Positions 10,196-19,496 of a stretch of 64,000 nt of DNA are shown here, one piece after another (the first letter of the stretch is position 1; the number at the start of each line of letters is the position of its first letter). The DNA is taken from positions 62,001 to 126,000 of the forward strand of contig QUBU01000005.1 of NCBI GenBank assembly GCA_014337915.1. The letters run 5' to 3'. Made by a program: the position numbers and the translations under genes. Source of the stretch: Gammaproteobacteria bacterium. Lineage in GTDB: Bacteria; Pseudomonadota; Gammaproteobacteria; Steroidobacterales; GCA-2729495. Under the pieces are notes generated by a model. The model saw nothing but the letters and a program-made list of their open reading frames with translations, had not been told where the DNA came from and did not search any database.

Positions 10196-13015
10196 GTGAG
10201 CGAGCAAGACTACAAGGCGACGCTGAACCTGCCGGAGACGGCATTCCCGATGAAGGCCGGCCTCGCGCAGCGCGAGCCCGGCATGCTGGCACAGTGGGAG
10301 GCCGACGACGTCTACGGCCGCATCCGTCGCGCCGCTGCCGGCCGGCCGGTGTTCCTGCTGGTCGACGGGCCGCCCTATGCCAATGGCCAGATCCACCTCG
10401 GCCACGCGGTCAACAAGGTCCTCAAGGACATGGTGGTCAAGTCCCGGACGCTGTCCGGCTTCGATGCACCCTACATCCCGGGCTGGGACTGCCATGGCCT
10501 GCCCATCGAGCTCGAGGTGGAGAAGAAGCACGGCAAGGTCGGCCACAAGCTCGATGCGGCGCAGTTCCGCGACGCCTGCCGCCAGTACGCTCGTGCCCAG
10601 GTGGACAGCCAGCGGCGCGATTTCCGCCGGCTCGGAGTGCTCGGCGACTGGGAGCGGCCCTACCTGACGCTGGATCCGGCCTTCGAGGCCAACCAGGTGC
10701 GCGGCTTCGCGCGCATCATGCAGAACGGCCACGTGCAGCGCGGCTACAAGCCGGTCCACTGGTGCCTGGACTGTGGCTCGGCACTGGCCGAGGCCGAGGT
10801 CGAGTACCAGGACAAGACCTCCACCGCCATCGACGTGCGCTTCGCGCTGCTGGCGCCGCAGGAGCTGCAGGCGCGCCTGCAGCAGGCCGGCATCAACGTG
10901 CCGGCAGGCCAGGTACCGGTGTCGCTGCCCATCTGGACCACCACGCCCTGGACCCTGCCGGCCAACCAGGCGGTGGCGGTGGGTCCCGGGCTCGACTACC
11001 TGCTGGTGGAGGTGGAGATCGGCGGGCAGGCGGAGCGGCTGATCCTGGCCGCGGACCTGGCCGAGGCGGCCCTGCAGCGCTATGGCGCCGGGGGCGCACG
11101 GCAGCTTGCCCGCTTTCCGGGCGCGCTGCTGCCCGGCCTGAAGCTGCAGCATCCCTTCTATGACCGCCAGGTGCCGGTCATCGGCGGCGACCACGTCACC
11201 CTGGAGGCGGGCACGGGTGCCGTGCATACCGCGCCAGGCCACGGCCAGGACGACTTCGCGGCCGGTGTCGCCAACAATCTGCCACTGGAGAATCCGGTGG
11301 ATGGCGCCGGCGTTTACCTGCCCGGCACCGGGCTGTTCGCCGGCCAGCACATCTACAGGGCGAACGACGCCATCATTGCGCTGCTGGCCGAGCGCGGACG
11401 CCTGTTGCGCGCGGCGAAGGTCACGCACAGCTATCCGCACTGCTGGCGCCACAAGTCACCGCTGATCTTCCGCGCCACGCCCCAGTGGTTCATCGGCCTG
11501 GACCAGAACGGGTTGCGCGGCCAGGCGCTGGCCGCCATTACCACCGTGCGCTGGGTGCCCGACTGGGGGCAGCAGCGCATCGAGAACATGGTGGCGGGGC
11601 GCCCGGACTGGTGCGTGTCGCGCCAGCGGGCCTGGGGCGTGCCGATCCCGCTGTTCGTGCATCGCGCCAGCGGCGAGCTGCACCCGGACACGCCGCGCCT
11701 GCTCGAGGAGGTGGCCCGCCGCATGGACGCGCGTGGCATCGATGCCTGGTTCGAGCTCGATCCACGGGAACTGCTGGGTGACGCCGCGGCCGACTACGAG
11801 AAGATCGCCGACACCATGGACGTCTGGATGGACTCCGGCATGGTGCACCACTGTCTGTCGCAGGCGCGGCCGGAAGTGGGGTTCCCGGCGGATCTCTACC
11901 TCGAGGGCTCCGACCAGCACCGCGGCTGGTTCCAGAGCTCGCTGCTGACCTCGGTGGCCATGCATGGCGTGGCGCCCTATCGCGGCGTGCTCACCCACGG
12001 CTTCACCGTGGACGAGAAGGGCCGCAAGATGTCGAAGTCGCTGGGCAATGGCATCGAACCCCAGCAGGTCTGCAATTCACTGGGGGCCGACGTGCTGCGG
12101 CTGTGGGTGGCCGCCACCGATTACCGCGCCGAGATGAGCGGCTCGGCCGAGATCCTCAAGCGTATTTCGGAGTCGTACCGCCGCATGCGCAATACCGCGC
12201 GCTTCCTGCTCGGCAACCTCCACGGCTTCGATCCGGCAACGGACCAGGTGGCGGAGGACGTACTGGTGGACCTCGACCGCCAGGCGCTGGCGCGCAGCGC
12301 GGAACTGCAGCGGGAGCTCGTCGCCGCCTACGAGGCCTTCGAGTTCCACCGCGTCTACCAGCTGCTGCACAACTTCTGCGTGGTAGACCTCGGTGCCTTC
12401 TACCTGGACATCATCAAGGACCGCCTCTACACGACGCCGCGCCGGGGTGTTGCGCGCCGTTCGGCGCAGACCGCCATGTACCACATCGCCGAGGCCATGG
12501 TGCGCTGGCTGGCGCCGGTGCTGAGCTTTACGGCCGAGGAAATCTGGAAGGCGCTGCCGGGCCAGCGTGACCTCACGGTGTTCACCAGCACCTGGCATGA
12601 GCTGCCCGTAGTCTCTGCGCGCCGCGTGGACTGGCCGGCGGTGCTGCGGGTGCGCGAGACCGTGGCGCGCGCCCTGGAGGCGCTGCGGGTCGCCGGGCAG
12701 ATCGGTTCGGGGCTCGATGCCCGCGTCCGGGTCTATGCCGATGGCGTGCTGGCCGACACCCTGCGGCTGCTGGGCCCGGAACTGCGCTTTGTCTTCATCA
12801 CCTCCGCGGCCAGCGTGCATGCGGCTGCGGATCGGCCCGCCGGGGCACTGGAAGGCGAGGGTTTCGCGGTGGCGGTCGCGGCGGTGGAGGATGCCAAGTG
12901 CGTGCGCTGCTGGCACCGCAGTCCCGAGGTCGGCATGCTGGCCGCGCATCCGCAGCTCTGCGGGCGCTGTGCCGGCAACGTGGAGGGCCCGGGCGAGCAC
13001 CGGGTGTTTGCCTGA
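10196..13015 (+). CDS. ileS: Isoleucyl-tRNA synthetase
   Basis: Charges tRNA-Ile. The class I signatures are GQIHLGHAVNK (HIGH) near residue 67 and KMSKSLGN near residue 612, with GWDCHGLPIE, the editing domain (about 190-400) and a C-terminal zinc site CVRCWHRSPEVG...CGRC. At 939 residues it matches E. coli IleS (938). I chose the GTG at 10196 because the protein then begins VSEQDYKATLNLPETAFPM, aligned with the family; an in-frame GTG at 10184 would add 4 residues. GGAG lies at 10181-10184. The stop overlaps the lspA start by one base. Confidence 0.96.
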   Translation: MSEQDYKATLNLPETAFPMKAGLAQREPGMLAQWEADDVYGRIRRAAAGRPVFLLVDGPPYANGQIHLGHAVNKVLKDMVVKSRTLSGFDAPYIPGWDCHGLPIELEVEKKHGKVGHKLDAAQFRDACRQYARAQVDSQRRDFRRLGVLGDWERPYLTLDPAFEANQVRGFARIMQNGHVQRGYKPVHWCLDCGSALAEAEVEYQDKTSTAIDVRFALLAPQELQARLQQAGINVPAGQVPVSLPIWTTTPWTLPANQAVAVGPGLDYLLVEVEIGGQAERLILAADLAEAALQRYGAGGARQLARFPGALLPGLKLQHPFYDRQVPVIGGDHVTLEAGTGAVHTAPGHGQDDFAAGVANNLPLENPVDGAGVYLPGTGLFAGQHIYRANDAIIALLAERGRLLRAAKVTHSYPHCWRHKSPLIFRATPQWFIGLDQNGLRGQALAAITTVRWVPDWGQQRIENMVAGRPDWCVSRQRAWGVPIPLFVHRASGELHPDTPRLLEEVARRMDARGIDAWFELDPRELLGDAAADYEKIADTMDVWMDSGMVHHCLSQARPEVGFPADLYLEGSDQHRGWFQSSLLTSVAMHGVAPYRGVLTHGFTVDEKGRKMSKSLGNGIEPQQVCNSLGADVLRLWVAATDYRAEMSGSAEILKRISESYRRMRNTARFLLGNLHGFDPATDQVAEDVLVDLDRQALARSAELQRELVAAYEAFEFHRVYQLLHNFCVVDLGAFYLDIIKDRLYTTPRRGVARRSAQTAMYHIAEAMVRWLAPVLSFTAEEIWKALPGQRDLTVFTSTWHELPVVSARRVDWPAVLRVRETVARALEALRVAGQIGSGLDARVRVYADGVLADTLRLLGPELRFVFITSAASVHAAADRPAGALEGEGFAVAVAAVEDAKCVRCWHRSPEVGMLAAHPQLCGRCAGNVEGPGEHRVFA

Positions 13016-13506
13016 TGGCGGAACGCATCTCCTGGGGGAACTGGCTGCTGGTGTCGCTGGCGGTGATCGCTGCCGACCAGGTCACCAAGCTGCAGGTGAC
13101 CGGGGCGCTCGGGCTGTACGAGCGCGTGCCGGTGTTGCCGTTCTTCGACCTGGTGCGGCTGCACAACCCGGGGGCGGCCTTCAGCTTCCTCGCCGGCGCC
13201 TCGGGCTGGCAGAACTGGCTGTTCAGCGGCGTGGCGGCGGTGGTGAGCCTGGGCGTGTTCTGGTGGCTGACGCGCCTGCCACGCAGCGGCCACGGCCTGC
13301 TGGCGCTGGGCCTGGCGCTGCTGCTCGGCGGTGCCATCGGCAACCTGATCGACCGGCTGCTCTACGGCTATGTCGTGGACTTCATCCTGCTGTACTACCG
13401 CGACTGGTCCTATCCGGCATTCAACCTGGCGGACGCGGCAATCACCTGCGGCGTGGTGCTGGTGCTGTTCGACGGGCTGGTGCTCGACCGCCGGCGTCGC
13501 TCCTAG
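13015..13506 (+). CDS. lspA: Lipoprotein signal peptidase (SPase II)
   Basis: An inner-membrane aspartyl protease that cleaves signal peptides of prolipoproteins. It has 163 residues, four membrane spans, and both catalytic Asp boxes: GNLIDRLLYGYVVDFI near residue 108 and FNLADAAITCGV near residue 140; VRLHNPGAAFSFLAG is also typical. The ATG shares one base with the ileS stop (TGATG). Its TAG stop and the TAG stop of the convergent pilE share the same CTAG at 13503-13506. Confidence 0.97.
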   Translation: MAERISWGNWLLVSLAVIAADQVTKLQVTGALGLYERVPVLPFFDLVRLHNPGAAFSFLAGASGWQNWLFSGVAAVVSLGVFWWLTRLPRSGHGLLALGLALLLGGAIGNLIDRLLYGYVVDFILLYYRDWSYPAFNLADAAITCGVVLVLFDGLVLDRRRRS

Positions 13507-13967
13507 CGCCAGCAGCGGTCGGTCACGGCCGCGCCGGCAGCGCCATCCTGGGCCTCCGCGCCGCGCAGGCCGCGCTCGTTCACGCTGAGTACCCAGCACT
13601 CGCTGTCGTCGGCCTGGGGCCCGGCGGCCGCCACCGTGGCTGTGGCGGTGTAGCCGACCGCGGCACCGTCGTCATCGATGAGGATGTCGAGGACGTAGTA
13701 GCCGCGCTCGGTGCCCGCGATGCCGAGCCCGGCCGGCGGGGCCGGCGCCATGGCGGCGGCATCGGCGTACTGGCCATTCTGCATGTAGTACTTCTCCTGC
13801 GCGGCGGCCAGCCGGAGCAGGGTGGCAGTGGCATCCACGCGGTTGGCGCGCCGCAGGTACTGGCGGTAGCCGCCGACCGCGAGCGAGGTGACGATGGCCA
13901 TGATCGCCAGTGTGACCAGCAATTCGATCAGCGAAAACCCGCCTGCCGCGGGCCGCGCGGTCCTCAC
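13503..13967 (-). CDS. pilE: Type IV minor pilin PilE
   Basis: A prepilin-like minor pilin of the type IV pilus, 154 residues. A short leader ends RPAAGG and is cut before FSLIELLVTLAIMAIVTSLA, with Glu5 of the mature helix. The C-terminal globular part has ATATVAAAGPQ, a Cys pair (ECWVLS and DRCWR, likely disulfide) and the usual PilE length. The GTG start at 13967 overlaps the pilY1 stop (GTGA) and follows AGGAG at good spacing, so PilE is the last gene of the operon. Translation is probably coupled. Confidence 0.88.
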   Translation of the reverse strand: MRTARPAAGGFSLIELLVTLAIMAIVTSLAVGGYRQYLRRANRVDATATLLRLAAAQEKYYMQNGQYADAAAMAPAPPAGLGIAGTERGYYVLDILIDDDGAAVGYTATATVAAAGPQADDSECWVLSVNERGLRGAEAQDGAAGAAVTDRCWR

Positions 13968-16900
13968 CGCGCCCGCTCCTGCATCCAGTAGGTGCGCGAG
14001 GCTGTCCCGGACCCGGCCGGCGGTGGGAAGCAGCTGAGGCCGATGCAGCGCGTGGGCTTGCCGATGCCATTGGGCGGGAAGAGGAGTGCCGGCCCGGGCG
14101 CGATACCGGTCTGGCTCAGGGTGACGAAGCGGTCGGTGATGGCCAGCGGGTCGTCTTCGCTGCTGCCGTCCAGGTTGGTGAGCGGGCGGCCGTTGCAGAT
14201 ACCCACCTGGTAGGCGCGGTTGATGCCAATGCCGCCAGCGCAGGCGCTGACGGCGGCGCCGGGTGCGAAGGAGGTGAAGAACAGCGTGTTGTCGAAGGTC
14301 ACGGCCGGGGTCAGGACTTTCTCGCCGGGGTCCTGCTCGAGCCGCAAGCGCCATCCCGCGGCATCGACTGGCACCTCGGCATCCGGATCGTCGGTGATGT
14401 CCATGAGATCCGTGACCCGGATCGGCTCCCCGTAGCTCGCGGTGTCCAGCGCCACGTAGACGTTGGGGTCGCGCACCGAGAAGAACTGGTCGTCGGCATC
14501 CGTATCCAGCGGATGGCCGCGGTAGCCCGAGCCGATGTTGATGGCGAGGAAGGTGCCGCGTATGCAGTCCACCAGCACCACGTCCGGCGTGGCATGGAAG
14601 CGGCGCACGTCGGCCGCGTCGGGGCTGGCGAGGTCCGCGGCACCGAGCGAGGCCAGCACGCCGGCGCTCACCAGGCTGGCGCGGTCGTGGCCATTGAGGA
14701 CGTCGAAGCGCCAGAGCCGGCCACCCATGTCGCCGACGTAGAGGCGGTCGGCCAGGCCATCGCCCGTAAGGTCGATGACCTTCGGTGCCGCCGGGATCGA
14801 GTGGCGCATGGTGGGCAGGACCAGGTCGTGGCCCTGGCCGCTGGCGCCGGCGCTCCACAGGCGTTCCCCGGTCAGCAGGTCGATGAAGTACAGTGCGTTG
14901 CCGACGTTGTCCTCGCGATAGCCGCGGTTGTCCTGGGCATCGTCGTAGCCGCCGCTGAGGATCACCGCTTCGTGCGTTGCGCTGCCGATGGTGAGCTTTG
15001 CCACCTCGGGTGCGGCCCAGGTCTGGCCAAGGGCGCCAAAGCCCGGGCTCTGGCGGTCGATCTGCCAGAGCAGCACCGGATAGCCGGGGTTGGTCACATC
15101 GATGGCGAATACGCCGGTGCCGCCACGGCCCATGCCGAACAGCAGGATGGCCTGCTCGCTGCCGGTGATGCCGGGCTGGCCATCGTTGTTGCGCACGTAG
15201 AGGCGGATCTCGCCGTCGAGGCCGTAGCTGCGCACCGGCGTCAGGGCGTCGAGGAACAATGCATTCTGTCGCGCCAGCAGCCGTGATGGCAGGTAGGCCC
15301 AGTGCTCGATGCCGTTGGCAGCGTTCACCGCGTGCAGGAAGCCGTCATTGGTAGCGACGTAGACCATCGTATCCGGATCGTCCGCGCTGCTGCCGTAGTT
15401 CACGGCCACTGGCCGCACGTGCAGCGGATCACCCATCTGCCGGCGGGTTTCGCTGCGGTCGCCGTCGCCATCGATGTCGGCGGCATCCGCGCCGCGGATC
15501 CAGTTGATCAGCTCTTCGCGCTGGGTCGCAGCCACGCCGAGCATGGCGGCGGTGAGGGCGCTGTTGGCCACCTCGACGCGGTTGGCGGCGGCCGTGAGCT
15601 GCGGCCCGCCGATGTCCGTGTAGACATGGCGCGCGGCGTGCGAGGGCAGCTGGCCCGCGGCACCGCCTTCCGCGACGCGATCACCATCGGCGACTGCGGA
15701 CCAGAAGCTGCGTGCCGTCGGCTGGATGAAGCCGGTCACCGGGTCCACGGCCGGCTGGCCGTCCTGGTCGACCAGGGCATTGCCCGAGAAGCGGTACTTT
15801 TTCAGGTTCCCGGGCCAGTGCGCGGTGCCGGTCGGCCTGAACATCGAGACATAGACGTCACGGTCGCTCGCGGCGCGGTTGTAGGCGTTCACCGGGATGG
15901 CGGGCGCGACGAAAGTCCCCGAACGCTCGGCAATGCCGGCGATCACCGAGGACAGCGCGGTGGCGAGGCTGCCGGTGTCGTCGGCGACGTAGTAGCGGCC
16001 GCCGCCACGACGCGCCGTGGATTCCAGCAGCGGCACATCGAGTTCGAAGCCGATGGTGTACGTGACTACGTTCTGCAGGCCGGGGATGCCGGGGGCGGCA
16101 TCGGCGCGATTCAGGTACTCGGCGAGGTCGTCGAGGCAGGCGCCGTTGCCGGAGCCATCGCAGCTGCCGATCAGCGCCGGGAAGCCCGGCAGGTCCGCCA
16201 CCAGGCTCGGCGTGCTGTTGTCGTCGCTGGAGGGTTCGCCGTCGGTGAGCAGGATGATGAAATTCCTCTGGCACTCGGCGGTGACCGGCGAGAGGTAGGT
16301 GTTGGAAGAGGCGTTGCCATTGAGGCGCGCTGCGGGGACGCTGAGCACCGGGCCGACGTTGCCGAAGCCGACCGGCCCGCCACGGAAATAGTTGGTGGCT
16401 TCGAACAGCGACTCCGAGAGCGGCGTACGCGTCGAGGCCGTGAGGGCGTCCACCGTGTCCTTGATGGCCTGGCGTGATGTCGAGATGTCGGCGATCGCAT
16501 GGCTGACGGTGCCGCCCTCGCTGAAGTTGAACTGCACCAGGCCGACGTTGACGTCCTGCAGGTTGTCGAGCACGTCCTTCACGACCTGCTGCACAATCTC
16601 CAGCCGGCTGCGGGTCACGGTCGGCGGATTGCTGCGCCAGTTGAGCCAGTTGCCGTCGAATACCGTGGCCTGGGCAGTCCAGCCGGGCTCGTTGCCTGCA
16701 TTGGCTGCCCAGGGGCCGGCACTGCCGTTGGCGGCATAGGCATTGCCGCCGCTGCCGGAACCATCGACGCCGCGATCGGCGTGGCACTCCAGGTAGGCGT
16801 TGGCGCCGCCGGTATCCAGCGGCTGCCAGAGCTGGGCATCGGGATCCCAGCCGAGCAGCTGGTCGCTGTACTGGCCGCGGCTGCGCAGCGCAGGCAGGGC

Positions 16901-17233
16901 CGCCGCGCAGCGGTTGGCGGCCTTGGGCACCTCGACCGCACCTGCGCAGGGTGGCGGCGCGCTGCTGTTGCTGATGTAGACCGCATCGCTGCGGAAGCAG
17001 CCGGAAAACTGCTGGTCGGGGTCCCACTCGGCCTGGGTCTGCACCGCCGACTGCATGCTGCCCGAGTTGTCGAGGATGAACAGGATGTTGGCGTTGCCGG
17101 CGGCGGGATTGCCCGCGGCCTGGCCGATGTACAGCTCGGTGTCATCGGCATGTGTCGCGGCCAGCGGCAGCCACAGTGCGGCAGTGGCCAGGATGGCAGG
17201 TGCGGCGCGGCGGATCAGGCCGGGACGGCTCAT
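13964..17233 (-). CDS. pilY1: PilY1-like type IV pilus tip/adhesin protein
   Basis: A secreted 1089-residue protein that in Pseudomonas works in pilus assembly, surface sensing and adhesion. It has a signal peptide (about 1-29, ending THA), an N-terminal von Willebrand A-type domain with the MIDAS motif DNSGS near residue 54 and DTVDALTASTRTPL, then a C-terminal beta-propeller (about 600-1000) with YVATNDGFLHAVNA, FGMGRGGTGVFAIDV and VYVGDMGGRLWRFD. An Asp-rich loop DTDADDQFF could bind calcium. Its start overlaps the preceding gene by four bases and its stop overlaps pilE. Confidence 0.93.
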   Translation of the reverse strand: MSRPGLIRRAAPAILATAALWLPLAATHADDTELYIGQAAGNPAAGNANILFILDNSGSMQSAVQTQAEWDPDQQFSGCFRSDAVYISNSSAPPPCAGAVEVPKAANRCAAALPALRSRGQYSDQLLGWDPDAQLWQPLDTGGANAYLECHADRGVDGSGSGGNAYAANGSAGPWAANAGNEPGWTAQATVFDGNWLNWRSNPPTVTRSRLEIVQQVVKDVLDNLQDVNVGLVQFNFSEGGTVSHAIADISTSRQAIKDTVDALTASTRTPLSESLFEATNYFRGGPVGFGNVGPVLSVPAARLNGNASSNTYLSPVTAECQRNFIILLTDGEPSSDDNSTPSLVADLPGFPALIGSCDGSGNGACLDDLAEYLNRADAAPGIPGLQNVVTYTIGFELDVPLLESTARRGGGRYYVADDTGSLATALSSVIAGIAERSGTFVAPAIPVNAYNRAASDRDVYVSMFRPTGTAHWPGNLKKYRFSGNALVDQDGQPAVDPVTGFIQPTARSFWSAVADGDRVAEGGAAGQLPSHAARHVYTDIGGPQLTAAANRVEVANSALTAAMLGVAATQREELINWIRGADAADIDGDGDRSETRRQMGDPLHVRPVAVNYGSSADDPDTMVYVATNDGFLHAVNAANGIEHWAYLPSRLLARQNALFLDALTPVRSYGLDGEIRLYVRNNDGQPGITGSEQAILLFGMGRGGTGVFAIDVTNPGYPVLLWQIDRQSPGFGALGQTWAAPEVAKLTIGSATHEAVILSGGYDDAQDNRGYREDNVGNALYFIDLLTGERLWSAGASGQGHDLVLPTMRHSIPAAPKVIDLTGDGLADRLYVGDMGGRLWRFDVLNGHDRASLVSAGVLASLGAADLASPDAADVRRFHATPDVVLVDCIRGTFLAINIGSGYRGHPLDTDADDQFFSVRDPNVYVALDTASYGEPIRVTDLMDITDDPDAEVPVDAAGWRLRLEQDPGEKVLTPAVTFDNTLFFTSFAPGAAVSACAGGIGINRAYQVGICNGRPLTNLDGSSEDDPLAITDRFVTLSQTGIAPGPALLFPPNGIGKPTRCIGLSCFPPPAGSGTASRTYWMQERAR

Positions 17234-17589
17234 TGCGTGGCATCCAGCACGATCCGCCGCACGATGCCGGAGCGCGGATCGAAGTAGACGAAGATCGAGG
17301 TGTGGCGGCGGTTGATGACCCGCGCGGCCTCGCGGCGCAGGACCTCGAGGCTGACATTGCCACTGCCGGGCCTCATCTGGAACTGCGTCTGCGCATCCAC
17401 GCGCAACAGTTCGGCCGCGCAGCCCGCGCAGCGCCGTAGCGCGAGGCTGCCACCTGCCGCGGCCGGCAGGCTGACCTGGCCGGGGTCGAGCTCATAGGCC
17501 TGTTCGATGGCCTTCAGGGTGGCCTGCGCGTTGCCGGCGGCGATGAGCGCCAGCAGGGCGGGTACCGCCCGCTTGATCCACGGCATCAT
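17230..17589 (-). CDS. Small exported protein of the minor-pilin operon
   Basis: A 119-residue protein I cannot assign to a named family. It has a clear signal peptide (MMPWIKRAVPALLALIAAGNAQA) followed by a soluble domain with a CAGC pair near residue 54. The C-terminus VYFDPRSGIVRRIVLD looks like a two-strand hairpin. The ATG at 17589 overlaps the pilX stop (ATGA) and its own stop overlaps the pilY1 start, so it is translated in step with both. In Pseudomonas the slot beside pilY1 holds small PilY2; that suggests an accessory role in PilY1 export or assembly here, but I see no sequence basis for calling it PilY2. Confidence 0.8.
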   Translation of the reverse strand: MMPWIKRAVPALLALIAAGNAQATLKAIEQAYELDPGQVSLPAAAGGSLALRRCAGCAAELLRVDAQTQFQMRPGSGNVSLEVLRREAARVINRRHTSIFVYFDPRSGIVRRIVLDATQ

Positions 17590-18074
17590 TCTTCGTACTC
17601 CCGGTAGAAACCCTGCGCATGGATGGCTTCGGCATTGCGCTGGTCGGTGCGGCCGCGGGACTCGATGCGATAGTGCAGCTGGGTGAAGCCGACGCTCGAG
17701 CCGACGGCGTCCTGCGTCCTGCCGGCGGCGCACAGCCGCACTTCGTAGCGGCCCCTGAGCGCGGGCACCGGCACTGCCGCCTGCCAGGGCAGGGCCGCGG
17801 CGCTCCAGGGCCGCGGGCTGGCCGGGCAGGGGGGCACGAGGTCCAGGTTGATGGCATTGGCCTCGACCCGGCGCAGCGTGGCGCGGATGCCGGAATCGGC
17901 GAGCTGGAACGCGTTCTCGCGCAGCTGCGCATTGCCCGCCATGACGAGGTCCAGGGTGGCGGTGCGCATGGCGGAGATGGCGAGCACCGTCAGCACCATC
18001 AGCATCACCAGGCCAACGATCAGCGCGGCCCCGCGCTGCTGCCGGTGTTGCGACCCTGCCAGCTGCGCGTTCAC
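17586..18074 (-). CDS. pilX: Type IV pilus minor pilin PilX
   Basis: A 162-residue minor pilin. The N-terminus RQQRGAALIVGLVMLMVLTV with AISAMRTATLDLVMAGNAQ and AFQLADSGI is diagnostic of PilX. As usual for PilX the mature helix lacks Glu5 (AALIV after Gly), which fits an initiating tip pilin. A Cys pair (PPCPAS and RLCAAG) is likely a disulfide. It overlaps pilW upstream and the small exported gene downstream by four bases each. Confidence 0.92.
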   Translation of the reverse strand: MNAQLAGSQHRQQRGAALIVGLVMLMVLTVLAISAMRTATLDLVMAGNAQLRENAFQLADSGIRATLRRVEANAINLDLVPPCPASPRPWSAAALPWQAAVPVPALRGRYEVRLCAAGRTQDAVGSSVGFTQLHYRIESRGRTDQRNAEAIHAQGFYREYEE

Positions 18075-19039
18075 CGGGCCACCGCATTGCGCAACAGGAC
18101 GGTCCGGGTGACCTCCACGCGCTGGAAGCGCGCGGGATAGTCGGCATCACCCGGGGTAATGGCGGCTGCATCGAGGTCCAGCGGCTGGTAGCTGCGGGTG
18201 TCGGTGAAGCCGGGACCCGGAGATTCCTCCGAGCGCACCAGCAGCCAGATGCGGACCGCGACGATGCGCGCATCCTCCAGGTAACCGGCGGCGCCCGGAG
18301 TGACGGCCGGGCTGTTCGGGTCCACGTAGCGCTCCACGCTGCCGTCGCCATTGGTGTCCAGGCCGAACTGCAGCTGCAGGTTCTCCACGCCGGTGATCAT
18401 CTCCTGATCCTCGATGATCCCACCCTTGACCAGTGTCAGCCGGCGCAGTGAAGGCACACCGGGTGCGAAGCTCGAGGAATTGTCGACGTAGTAGGCATGC
18501 ACCTGCAGGTCGCGGGTCTCCGCACCGGCCGTGACGATGTCGGCCGGTACGACGCCGTCGTCGAACAGCCTGGCCATCGCCAGGTTGCTGGCCACCTGGA
18601 TCTGCCCGGGATCCGGGCTGGCCGGCAGCTCCCCGGCATGGCGGATGATCAGCACGTCGCTGCCGGCACGGGCGCTGTCGTGCGGCCCACAGCCGGCGAT
18701 GTCGTAGGCATCGTCGCTGGCGCTGACGGGCCGCTGCAGTTCCAGTGCCCAGCTGCGCGCATCGTTGCCGGCGCAGGTCACCGCAATGCCCGTGCTGTCG
18801 GGCGCGAAGGCGGTGTTGGTGCTCAGCCCCCAGAACCCGGCGAGGCGCAGATCCGGCTCGATGGTTTCCAGTGCGAAGCGGGCGTTCTCCTGCAGCCGGT
18901 TCGCCACCTCGGCCGTCCGGTAGTTGCCCTTGCTCTGGACGTACACCTCAAAAGCGCCCCAGGTCAGGAACAGCCCGATGGTCATCGCCACCATCAGCTC
19001 GATCAGCGTCATGCCCAGGCTGTATTGCCGCGCGCTCAT
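18071..19039 (-). CDS. pilW: Type IV pilus minor pilin PilW
   Basis: A 322-residue PilW-type pseudopilin, large for the class as expected. The leader ends YSLG, cleaved before MTLIELMVAMTIGLFLTWGA with Glu5 intact. The following VYVQSKGNYRTAEVANRLQENARFAL is the PilW family helix. The C-terminal part is a mixed alpha/beta domain. It overlaps pilV and pilX by four bases. With PilV and PilX it should form the tip complex that carries PilY1. Confidence 0.93.
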   Translation of the reverse strand: MSARQYSLGMTLIELMVAMTIGLFLTWGAFEVYVQSKGNYRTAEVANRLQENARFALETIEPDLRLAGFWGLSTNTAFAPDSTGIAVTCAGNDARSWALELQRPVSASDDAYDIAGCGPHDSARAGSDVLIIRHAGELPASPDPGQIQVASNLAMARLFDDGVVPADIVTAGAETRDLQVHAYYVDNSSSFAPGVPSLRRLTLVKGGIIEDQEMITGVENLQLQFGLDTNGDGSVERYVDPNSPAVTPGAAGYLEDARIVAVRIWLLVRSEESPGPGFTDTRSYQPLDLDAAAITPGDADYPARFQRVEVTRTVLLRNAVAR

Positions 19040-19494
19040 AGCTGCAGTGCCAGTGAGTAGCTGACCGGTGCTTCCTGGCCTGCCTCGGGCCAGGACAGCG
19101 TGATCGCGTACTGGCGCACCGGTGCGAGGTCCTGCTGCTCGATTACCGCGGTGGCTCCCGCCGGCAGCCGCCGCCGCAGGTCTTCCAGCCAGCGGAACCA
19201 GTCATCGGCTGCCAGGTCGTTCGGGCTGCAGTCGCCGCCGCCGTTGACGCAGCCGCGGTTGGCTCCCGGGCCGGTGCCGGCATAGGCACCATCCGGGTTG
19301 GCGCGGATGCGGTCGGCCATGTCGCCGGCCAGGGTGATCGCGGCACCGCGGTACACCGAAGTGCGCCCGGCGCGCAGGCCTTCGATGTAGAGGCCGGCGA
19401 TGCCGAGCATACCTACCGCCATGACCACCAGCGCCACCAGCACCTCGACGAGGCTGAAGCCACGACTGCGCTGCCCGTGCTGTCGGCCACCCAT
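19036..19494 (-). CDS. pilV: Type IV pilus minor pilin PilV
   Basis: A 152-residue prepilin. Leader MGGRQHGQRSRG, cut before FSLVEVLVALVVMAVGMLGI (Glu5 present), then AGLYIEGLRAGRTSVYRGAA, characteristic of PilV. I chose the ATG at 19494 because GGGAGG lies 9 bases upstream; the open frame extends further but only as noncoding shadow. It starts 2 bases after the FimT gene stop and overlaps pilW by four bases. Confidence 0.92.
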   Translation of the reverse strand: MGGRQHGQRSRGFSLVEVLVALVVMAVGMLGIAGLYIEGLRAGRTSVYRGAAITLAGDMADRIRANPDGAYAGTGPGANRGCVNGGGDCSPNDLAADDWFRWLEDLRRRLPAGATAVIEQQDLAPVRQYAITLSWPEAGQEAPVSYSLALQL

Positions 19495-19496
19495 GG

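Noticed and set aside
17230..17589. Naming this gene pilY2
   Set aside because: Position is suggestive but I cannot support homology from the sequence.
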